A DNA stretch of 19,896 bases, taken from an uncultured Lactobacillus sp. Lineage in GTDB: Bacteria; Bacillota; Bacilli; Lactobacillales; Lactobacillaceae. Location: NCBI RefSeq assembly GCF_902491705.1, contig NZ_CABUIW010000040.1, forward strand, positions 1 through 19,896. Reading direction: 5' to 3'. Shown piece after piece: positions 14,169 through 19,896 of this stretch (within the stretch, counting starts at the first letter, position 1; each line of letters starts with the position of its first letter). The notes below the pieces were generated by a model that did not search any database, was not told where the DNA came from, and saw only the letters and a program-made list of their open reading frames with translations. Both the position numbers and the translations under genes were made by a program.

Positions 14169-14200
14169 AATAAATGCCTCTTTTTCAATTAATTTTATCT

Positions 14201-14229
14201 TTTTTCTAGTCATCATTATCCTCTATAAT
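14201..14229 (+). promoter_or_regulatory. Promoter of the RNA methyltransferase gene
   Basis: A perfect TATAAT (14224-14229) lies 27 bases before the ATG. At the 17-base position the -35 box is only TTTTTC (14201-14206). The strong -10 makes a real start likely, and the weak -35 suggests modest activity. Confidence 0.55.
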
Positions 14230-14256
14230 GGAAATAGAAGCAAAAAGGAGAAGAAT

Positions 14257-15024
14257 ATGCAACAAATTAGTTCAGTAAATAATGCAACGATTAAAAAGTT
14301 AGCTAAATTAAAGCAAAAAAAGTATCGTGATGAAGAAAATCTCTACTTAATTGAAGGCTTTCACTTGTTTGAAGAAGCTTTAAAGTCTAAAAAGAAGTAT
14401 CAATATTTGTTAGGAACTGAAGAAGCTCTTGATAAAGCAGAAAGTGACTATGATGTTGATTTAAGTGGTAAAAATGTAATTTTGATCAACAAAGCTATTG
14501 CTCGCCATTTAAGTAGCACTAAGAATTCTCAAGAAATCTTTATGGTTTTGAAGATTGATCAACCTAAGAAATTCCCATTTAATTATGGTAAATGGGTTTT
14601 GTTAGACAATCTTGCAGATCCTGGCAATGTGGGAACTATCATTAGAACTGCAGATGCTGCTGGCTTTGATGGTGTTGTTTTATCTCCAGAAAGTGCGGAC
14701 TTATATAATCCTAAGACACAAAGAGCAATGCAAGGAAGTCAATTCCACATTGACTTGATTAAACGTGATTTAGCTGATGTTATTACTGATTTTCAAGATT
14801 CAGCTATTCCTGTATATGCCAGCATGCTCGATAAGTCAGCTAAGCAATTACAAGACTTTGAAAAAGTGCCACAATTAGCATTGATTATCGGAAATGAAGC
14901 TCATGGCGTTAGCTCTACAATCGCTAGTTTAAGTGATGAAAAGCTATATATCCCAATTAAGGGACAAGCTGAATCACTCAATGCTGCTGTAGCTGCTGGT
15001 ATTATGATTTACCATTTTGCTTAA
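14257..15024 (+). CDS. SpoU/TrmH-family RNA 2'-O-methyltransferase (YsgA-like)
   Basis: This 255-residue protein has an N-terminal L30e-like substrate-binding domain (about 1-100) and a C-terminal SPOUT domain. The three SpoU motifs are clear: LDNLADPGNVGTIIRTADAAG (about 117-137), LIIGNEAHGV (about 208-217), and IPIKGQAESLNAAVAAG (about 231-247). It transfers a methyl group from S-adenosylmethionine to a ribose in rRNA or tRNA, but the target base cannot be read from sequence. In Bacillus, ysgA holds the same place before pheS. AAAGGAG (14244-14250) precedes the ATG. It has its own promoter and is followed by the HxlR gene. Confidence 0.92.
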   Translation: MQQISSVNNATIKKLAKLKQKKYRDEENLYLIEGFHLFEEALKSKKKYQYLLGTEEALDKAESDYDVDLSGKNVILINKAIARHLSSTKNSQEIFMVLKIDQPKKFPFNYGKWVLLDNLADPGNVGTIIRTADAAGFDGVVLSPESADLYNPKTQRAMQGSQFHIDLIKRDLADVITDFQDSAIPVYASMLDKSAKQLQDFEKVPQLALIIGNEAHGVSSTIASLSDEKLYIPIKGQAESLNAAVAAGIMIYHFA

Positions 15025-15027
15025 CGC

Positions 15028-15056
15028 TTGTAATTAGTAAGTAGTTTTTCTATAAT
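15028..15056 (+). promoter_or_regulatory. Promoter of the HxlR regulator gene
   Basis: TTGTAA (15028-15033) and a perfect TATAAT (15051-15056) are 17 bases apart, beginning three bases after the upstream stop codon. A second TATAAT at 15062-15067 lies just downstream. The 55-nt leader before the ATG contains GGAATTATACC (15080-15090), a short imperfect dyad that could be an operator. Confidence 0.65.
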
Positions 15057-15110
15057 AGATGTATAATAATATTTTTACTGGAATTATACCAATGAATAGG
15101 AGAATTATTT

Positions 15111-15461
15111 ATGCAAGAAGTTAAAGAAAAAAAGGAGTCAACTCCTTGTAAACCAGAAGATTATGAATTGTGTCATCACTTTATTAATGCCTTTCAAATA
15201 ATTGGCAAAAAGTGGAACGGTTTAATTATTAGTTCGTTATGTGATACAGAGGATATGCGTTTTAAAGACCTGGCTCGCTGCATTGAGGCCTGCTCTGATC
15301 GAGTTTTGGTTGAACGTCTTAAGGAACTAGAAAAAGACGATATTGTAAAACGCAGCGTTAACCAAGATACAGGCATCATTTCCTATAGCTTGACCAAAAA
15401 GGGCGCAGATCTTAAGCCAGTCTTTGATCAAGTTCACGATTGGGCAGATAAGTGGGCCTAA
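15111..15461 (+). CDS. HxlR-family transcriptional regulator, cysteine-rich
   Basis: This 116-residue winged-helix protein belongs to the HxlR family. It has the core GKKWNGLIISSL (about 32-43), the FKDLARCIEACSDRVLVERLKELEKDDIVKR helix-wing region split over 51-81, and a final LTKKGADLKPVFDQVHDWA. Five cysteines (C13, C21, C44, C57, C61) are many for its size. C21 falls where HypR-type members carry a redox-sensing Cys, so thiol or electrophile sensing is plausible but inferred. No obvious target gene sits beside it. The neighbours are an RNA methylase and pheST. The start follows AGGAG (15099-15103). Confidence 0.88.
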   Translation: MQEVKEKKESTPCKPEDYELCHHFINAFQIIGKKWNGLIISSLCDTEDMRFKDLARCIEACSDRVLVERLKELEKDDIVKRSVNQDTGIISYSLTKKGADLKPVFDQVHDWADKWA

Positions 15462-15465
15462 GGGC

Positions 15466-15494
15466 TTGCAAGAATTCCAAAAAAGAAATATTAT
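15466..15494 (+). promoter_or_regulatory. Promoter of the pheST T-box transcript
   Basis: TTGCAA (15466-15471) and TATTAT (15489-15494) are 17 bases apart, four bases after the HxlR stop codon. The start near 15501 gives a leader of about 225 nt, normal for a T-box. Confidence 0.7.
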
Positions 15495-15500
15495 ATTAGG

Positions 15501-15725
15501 TAATTACTAAGATCAAGACTAGTAACAATATTGCTTTTAAACAGAGAGTCTTCTTTAATAAGCTGAAAGAGAAGATAATTAAGCAAGTTGTGAATTTCAT
15601 CTTGGGAGTAGAATCTAATCAATTCCGGTATTTCACCGTTATCGAAAACTTAAGTGTGGACATATTATGTCCAAACTAGGGTGGTACCGCGACGCTTCGT
15701 CCCTATTTGGGGACGGAGCTTTTTT
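15501..15725 (+). ncRNA. T-box leader responding to uncharged tRNA-Phe
   Basis: The T-box sequence AGGGTGGTACCGCG is at 15678-15691. Its TGGT (15682-15685) can pair with the ACCA end of tRNA-Phe. The specifier triplet is most likely TTC at 15596-15598, followed by A, read in the 3' side of stem I. A stem III hairpin CGGT/ACCG is near 15626-15639. The antiterminator pairs AGGG (15678-15681) with CCCT (15701-15704) and GCG with CGT (15698-15700). It excludes the terminator at 15694-15719. Uncharged tRNA-Phe stabilises the antiterminator and lets pheST be transcribed. Confidence 0.93.
15694..15725 (+). terminator. T-box terminator of pheS
   Basis: GCTTCGTCCC (15694-15703) pairs with GGGACGGAGC (15710-15719) with one wobble, followed by TTTTTT (15720-15725). 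Its 5' arm shares bases with the antiterminator, which makes the two folds mutually exclusive. Confidence 0.92.
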
Positions 15726-15745
15726 GTTTTGAAAGGAAAGAATTA

Positions 15746-16795
15746 ATGGACTTATTTGATAAGTTAAAAGAGCTTCATGAAGAAGGACTCAAGCAAATCA
15801 ATAAAGCTACTGACGAGAAAACTTTAAATGAAGTAAGAGTTGAACTTGTTGGTCGTAAAGGTGAATTAACTAAAATTTTGCACTCAATGCGTGATGTTGC
15901 ACCAGAAAACAGACGCGAAGTTGGTCAAAAAGTTAATGAATTGCGTGATTTATTTAACACTCAATTAGATAACGCAAAAGAAGAAATCGTTAAGGCTGTT
16001 TTAGCTAAGCGCCTTGAAGAAGAAAAGATTGACGTTACTTTGCCAGGTCGTGAAGGCCACTTGGGTTCAAAGCACCCAATCAACATTATTTTGGATGATC
16101 TTGAAAGCTACTTTATTGGTATGGGTTATACAGTAGTACAAGGTCCTGAAATTGAAACAGACCACTACTGCTTTGAAATGATGAACTTACCAAAGAATCA
16201 CCCAGCTCGTGATATGCAAGCTACTTTCTACATTGATGATGAAGACTTGCTTCGTACTCAAACTTCAGGTGACCAAGCTCGTGTGCTTGAAAAGCATGAC
16301 TTTTCAAAGGGTCCACTTAAGATGGTTGGACCAGGTAAGGTATATCGTCGTGATGATGACGACGCTACTCACTCACACCAATTCATGCAAATGGAAGGTT
16401 TAGTAATTGATAAGCATGTTACTATGAGCGATTTAAAGGGTACGCTTGAAATGATTGCTAAGCATGTCTTTGGTCAAGACAGAGCAACTCGTTTACGTCC
16501 AAGTTACTTCCCATTCACTGAACCATCTGTTGAAATGGACGTATCTTGCTTTAACTGTGATGGTAAAGGTTGCCCAATTTGTAAATACACTGGTTGGATC
16601 GAAGTATTAGGTGCTGGTATGGTTCACCCTAATGTTTTGGAAAATGCTGGCGTTGATTCAAACGTTTATGGTGGTTTTGCCTTCGGTGTAGGACTTGATC
16701 GTTTTGCAATTTTGAAATACGGTATCGACGACATCCGTGACTTCTACACTAACGATGTTCGTTTCTTGGAACAATTCCGCAAGGAGGAAAAATAA
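15746..16795 (+). CDS. pheS: Phenylalanine--tRNA ligase alpha subunit
   Basis: PheS forms the catalytic core of the alpha2beta2 enzyme that charges tRNA-Phe. Its 349 residues show an N-terminal coiled coil (about 1-85) that binds tRNA, then class II motif 2 with VYRRDDDDATHSHQFMQMEG. The Phe-binding region is YFPFTEPSVE, then a Cys-rich loop CFNCDGKGCPICKYTGW, and motif 3 GGFAFGVGLDRFAILKYG. The GFAFG box keeps the usual alanine. The start is ATG at 15746 after AAAGGAAAG (15732-15740). An upstream in-frame start at 15707 lies inside the T-box terminator and was rejected. It is three bases before pheT and is controlled by the T-box. Confidence 0.97.
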   Translation: MDLFDKLKELHEEGLKQINKATDEKTLNEVRVELVGRKGELTKILHSMRDVAPENRREVGQKVNELRDLFNTQLDNAKEEIVKAVLAKRLEEEKIDVTLPGREGHLGSKHPINIILDDLESYFIGMGYTVVQGPEIETDHYCFEMMNLPKNHPARDMQATFYIDDEDLLRTQTSGDQARVLEKHDFSKGPLKMVGPGKVYRRDDDDATHSHQFMQMEGLVIDKHVTMSDLKGTLEMIAKHVFGQDRATRLRPSYFPFTEPSVEMDVSCFNCDGKGCPICKYTGWIEVLGAGMVHPNVLENAGVDSNVYGGFAFGVGLDRFAILKYGIDDIRDFYTNDVRFLEQFRKEEK

Positions 16796-16798
16796 TAA

Positions 16799-19213
16799 AT
16801 GTTAGTTTCATACAATTGGTTACAAGATTTTCTTAATTTAGATCAAGAACCTCATGCTTTAGCTGAAAAAATCACTCGTACAGGTGTTGAAATTGCTGAC
16901 GTTAAGCACCCAGAAGAAGGCCTTAAGAAGTTAGTTGTTGGTAAAGTTCTTGATTGTAAGGGCGTTGAAGGTACCCACCTTCACTTAACTCATGTTGATG
17001 TTGGCGAAGATGAGCCACTTCAAATTGTTTGTGGTGCACCTAATGTTGATGCTGGTGAATTGGTAATTGTTGCTCTTCACGGTGCTAGAATTGCTGGCAA
17101 CGAAAAGATCAAGAAGGGTAAGATTCGCGGCATGGAAAGCTACGGTATGATCTGTGGCTTGCAAGAAATTGGCTTTAACGACTCTGTTGTGCCGGAAGAA
17201 TTTGCTGATGGTATTTATGTCTTCCCAGAAGATGCAGATGTTAAGCCAGGTCAAGATGTCTATGAAGCTTTAGGCATGGATGATTACATTTTGGACTTTG
17301 ATATCACACCAAACCGTGCTGATACTTTGGGTATGGAAGGTGCTGCATATGAAGTTGGTGCAATTGTTGATCAAAAGCCTAAGGTTGAAGATGTAGTTTT
17401 AAAGGAAGATGGCCCAGCTTGGACTGATTCCCTTGATGCTAAGGTTGATCCAAAATTAGCTCCAAAATTCTACTTACGTAAATTGACTGGTGTTAAGATT
17501 CAAGACTCACCACTTTGGATGCAAAGACGTCTTTGGAATGCAGGCATTCGTCCAATTAACAACGTAGTTGACGTAACTAACTACGTTATGCTTTTAACTG
17601 GTCAACCAATGCACGCATATGATGCTAAAACTTTTGAAAATGGCAAACTTGAAGTTAGATTAGCTAACAAGGGTGAAAAGTTGACTTTGCTTAATGAAAA
17701 GGAAGTTGACCTTGATCCAAATGATATCGTAATTACTGATGGTGAAAAGCCAGTTATGATGGCTGGTGTCATGGGTGGTTTGAATTCAGAAATCACTTCA
17801 GAAACTACTGATGTAATTCTTGAATCAGCTGTTTTTGACCCAACTTTAGTAAGAAAAGCTGCTTTACGTCACGCTAACCGTACTGAAGCTTCAAGCCGTT
17901 ACGAAAAGGGCGTTAACTGGGATGCTACTGAAAAGGCAATTAATATGGCTGCTCTTTTGCTTAGAAACGATGCACAAGCTACAGTTGACGAAGGCATTAT
18001 TAAGGCTACTGACACTAAGCGTGAACCAGTTGTTGTCAAGACTACTGTCTCACACATTAACGACGTTTTAGGCTCAGAAATTAGTGCTGAAGAAATGATC
18101 AAGATTTTTGATCGTTTAGGCTTTACAGTAGACCAAGACGGCGATAACATTGCTGTTCATGTTCCAAATAGAAGATGGGATATTTCAATTCCTGCTGACT
18201 TGGTTGAAGAAGTTGGTCGTATCTATGGTTACGATAACTTGAAGTCTACTCAACCACTTTTGGCAGAAACTCACGGTGGCTACTCAGAAAAAGAAGAAAT
18301 GATGCGCCGCATGAAGGCAATTGTAGAAGGTCAAGGCTTAATGGAAGCAATTTCCTACTCATTGACTTCACCTGAAAAGGCAGTACGTTACACTAAAGAT
18401 CCTAAGGAAATCGTTAAGGTTCAATGGCCTTTGAACTCAAGTCGTTCAGTAATGCGTCAAAATTTGATGACTGGTTTAGTTGATGCAGCTAGCTACAACT
18501 TTGCTAGAAAGCAAACCCAATTAGCATTGTTTGAACAAGGTCGTGTTTATGATCACGATGGCGGCAGCTTCAACGAACATGAACACCTTGCAGCATTATA
18601 CTCAGGCAATACTTTCGCTGAAAACTGGCAACACTTAACTCAAAAGGTTGATTTCTACTTCGTTAAGGGTCAATTGACTAACTTGTTTACTGCAGTTGGT
18701 ATCGACCCTGAAAAGGTAGTTTATAAGGCTGAAGGCATCACTGGTATGCACCCAACTAGAACTGCTGGTATTTACATTGATAAGCAATACGTTGGTATGA
18801 TCGGTATGATTGCTCACGCTGTAACTTTATCTGATAAGGCACTTCGCGGTGCAGAACTTTATGGCTACGAAATTGATCTTGATGCAATTATTCCAATGCT
18901 TACTAAGGGTATGACTGCAGTCCCTGCACCTAAGTTCCCAGCAATTGAACGTGACCTTTCAATTTTGGTAGATAAAGAAGTAACTAACTTAGAAGTTGAA
19001 AACGTAATTAAGTCTAACGCTGGTAAGTACTTAGTTGACCTTAAGGTAATTGATGTTTACGAAGGCAGTCACATTGCTGCAGGCAAGAAGAGCTTCTCTT
19101 ACAACTTGACCTTCTTGAACAGAAAGGATACTTTGACTGATAAGGTTGTTAATAACGCAATGGACAAGATCATCGCTGGATTAGAAAATGATCTTGATGT
19201 TAAAGTACGTTAG
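16799..19213 (+). CDS. pheT: Phenylalanine--tRNA ligase beta subunit
   Basis: This 804-residue beta subunit has the family's domain order: a tRNA-binding OB fold (about 40-150, with VGKVLDC and CGAPNV), the B3/B4 editing domain (about 215-390, with NNVVDVTNYVMLLTGQPMHAYD and RTEASSRYEKG), and the B5 domain (about 405-475). The catalytic-like core has LVEEVGRIYGYDNL. A C-terminal ferredoxin-fold anticodon-binding domain (about 710-804) holds FPAIERDLSILVDKEV. It edits mischarged Tyr-tRNA-Phe and recognises the anticodon. AAGGAGGAAAA precedes the ATG, three bases after pheS. No terminator was seen after it, so read-through into greA is possible. Confidence 0.97.
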   Translation: MLVSYNWLQDFLNLDQEPHALAEKITRTGVEIADVKHPEEGLKKLVVGKVLDCKGVEGTHLHLTHVDVGEDEPLQIVCGAPNVDAGELVIVALHGARIAGNEKIKKGKIRGMESYGMICGLQEIGFNDSVVPEEFADGIYVFPEDADVKPGQDVYEALGMDDYILDFDITPNRADTLGMEGAAYEVGAIVDQKPKVEDVVLKEDGPAWTDSLDAKVDPKLAPKFYLRKLTGVKIQDSPLWMQRRLWNAGIRPINNVVDVTNYVMLLTGQPMHAYDAKTFENGKLEVRLANKGEKLTLLNEKEVDLDPNDIVITDGEKPVMMAGVMGGLNSEITSETTDVILESAVFDPTLVRKAALRHANRTEASSRYEKGVNWDATEKAINMAALLLRNDAQATVDEGIIKATDTKREPVVVKTTVSHINDVLGSEISAEEMIKIFDRLGFTVDQDGDNIAVHVPNRRWDISIPADLVEEVGRIYGYDNLKSTQPLLAETHGGYSEKEEMMRRMKAIVEGQGLMEAISYSLTSPEKAVRYTKDPKEIVKVQWPLNSSRSVMRQNLMTGLVDAASYNFARKQTQLALFEQGRVYDHDGGSFNEHEHLAALYSGNTFAENWQHLTQKVDFYFVKGQLTNLFTAVGIDPEKVVYKAEGITGMHPTRTAGIYIDKQYVGMIGMIAHAVTLSDKALRGAELYGYEIDLDAIIPMLTKGMTAVPAPKFPAIERDLSILVDKEVTNLEVENVIKSNAGKYLVDLKVIDVYEGSHIAAGKKSFSYNLTFLNRKDTLTDKVVNNAMDKIIAGLENDLDVKVR

Positions 19214-19220
19214 TTAAAGG

Positions 19221-19249
19221 TTGACTTTAGTGGTGTAAACCAATATCAT
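19221..19249 (+). promoter_or_regulatory. Promoter of greA
   Basis: TTGACT (19221-19226) and TATCAT (19244-19249) have the ideal 17-base spacer and lie 44 bases before the greA start, just after pheT. It lets greA be made independently of the Phe T-box. Confidence 0.75.
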
Positions 19250-19292
19250 TGATCAGTGCAAAGAAAAGTTTATTTCTTAGGAGTTAAAAAAT

Positions 19293-19769
19293 ATGGCTGA
19301 AAAATCTTATCCAATGACTGCTGAAGGTAAAGAAAAACTTGAAGCAGAATTAAAGAATTTAAAGTTAGTTAAACGTCCAGAAGTAATCCAACGTATTAAG
19401 GTTGCTCGTTCATTCGGTGACTTATCAGAAAACTCTGAATACGATGCAGCTAAGGATGAACAAAGTCACGTAGAAGACAGAATCGCACAAGTTGAAGACA
19501 TGCTTAAGTATGCTCAAGTTGTTGATGCTGACAGTGTTGATCCAAATGAAGTTTCAGTTGGTAAAACTATTACCTATACTGAAGTTGGTACAGATGATCC
19601 AGAAACCTACACTATTGTAGGTAGTGATGAATCAGATCCATTGAACGGCAAGATTTCAAACGATTCACCAATCGCACAAGCTTTGCTTGGTAAGAAGAAG
19701 GGTGAAACAGTATCAATTACCACTCCTGGTGGCCAATTTGACGTTGTAATTAACAAGGTTGAAGCTTAG
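19293..19769 (+). CDS. greA: Transcription elongation factor GreA
   Basis: GreA rescues backtracked RNA polymerase by stimulating cleavage of the nascent RNA 3' end. The 158-residue length is standard. The N-terminal coiled coil (about 1-76) carries the acidic tip in SFGDLSENSEYDAAKDEQ, where the D and E residues coordinate the catalytic Mg. The C-terminal domain (about 82-158) has VSVGKTITY and ALLGKKKGETVSITTPGG. TTAGGAG (19278-19284) precedes the ATG. It has its own promoter and terminator, so it is effectively a single-gene unit. Confidence 0.97.
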   Translation: MAEKSYPMTAEGKEKLEAELKNLKLVKRPEVIQRIKVARSFGDLSENSEYDAAKDEQSHVEDRIAQVEDMLKYAQVVDADSVDPNEVSVGKTITYTEVGTDDPETYTIVGSDESDPLNGKISNDSPIAQALLGKKKGETVSITTPGGQFDVVINKVEA

Positions 19770-19774
19770 TAAAT

Positions 19775-19805
19775 AAAAGAGGGGTAGGTAACTACCCCTC
19801 TTTTT
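19775..19805 (+). terminator. Rho-independent terminator after greA
   Basis: AAAAGAGGGGTAG (19775-19787) pairs perfectly with CTACCCCTCTTTT (19792-19804) around a GTAA loop, followed by more T. The remaining 91 bases to the window end (19806-19896) hold no assignable feature. Confidence 0.95.
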
Positions 19806-19896
19806 GCTAATAGTCATGTGGTAATAAGTCAAATGAAAGGCATGATATTTGTTCTCTTTGATCAGAATTTTGAGTATATGAAACTAAGCCTTACTC

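Noticed and set aside
15707..15745. N-terminal extension of PheS
   Set aside because: The extra codons fall within the T-box terminator loop, stem and T-run. PheS homologues begin at the ATG at 15746.
1..19896. CRISPR arrays, tRNA or rRNA genes, prophage genes, transposases
   Set aside because: No regularly spaced repeats, cloverleaf genes, rRNA segments or integrase/transposase motifs were seen. The group II intron is the only mobile element.
19806..19896. Possible 3' end of a minus-strand gene at the right edge
   Set aside because: One minus-strand frame reads ten codons to a TGA, which is far too little to support a gene.

Overview
The window reads as chromosome of a low-GC Gram-positive, most likely a Lactobacillus of the acidophilus/helveticus/crispatus group. 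The evidence is the AT-rich sequence, strong AGGAGG ribosome binding sites, TTG starts, a phenylalanine T-box, an infC-rpmI-rplT operon with a leader attenuator, the yqeG-yqeH-nadD-yqeK-rsfS cluster, and an acylphosphatase beside a lipoprotein-type YidC. The species call rests on recalled family knowledge, not on a search.

Bases 1-785 are the 3' part of a group II intron: the end of its reverse transcriptase/maturase, then RNA domains V and VI, with a predicted 3' splice junction after base 785. Bases 786-2883 form a small AT-rich accessory segment. It holds a 40-nt AT palindrome, a 39-codon orphan ORF with a strong terminator, a LytTR regulator translationally coupled to a four-helix DUF3021 membrane protein (a regulator/membrane-partner pair), and a small basic secreted protein. 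This is the least conserved and most interesting part of the window.

From 2963 on, the window is conserved housekeeping chromosome. A strong promoter and leader attenuator drive infC (apparent AUA start), rpmI and rplT. A bidirectional terminator separates them from the convergent adenosine deaminase gene. A rightward cluster follows: yqeG, yqeH, nadD, yqeK, rsfS, tmcAL and yceD (30S assembly GTPase, NAD synthesis, Ap4A turnover, ribosome silencing, tRNA-Met acetylation). The usual companions yhbY, yqeM and rpmF are not present here. An OmpR-type response regulator and its overlapping histidine kinase come next, ending in a terminator shared with the convergent acyP-yidC pair.

The last third holds a SpoU-family RNA methyltransferase, a cysteine-rich HxlR regulator, a Phe T-box controlling pheS-pheT, and greA with its own promoter and terminator. 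Bases 19806-19896 show nothing that can be assigned.

No tRNA, rRNA, CRISPR array, prophage or insertion-sequence transposase was seen. No clearly new system is present. The best candidates for follow-up are the LytTR/DUF3021 module with its possible operator, the infC start codon, and the intron end beside the AT palindrome.
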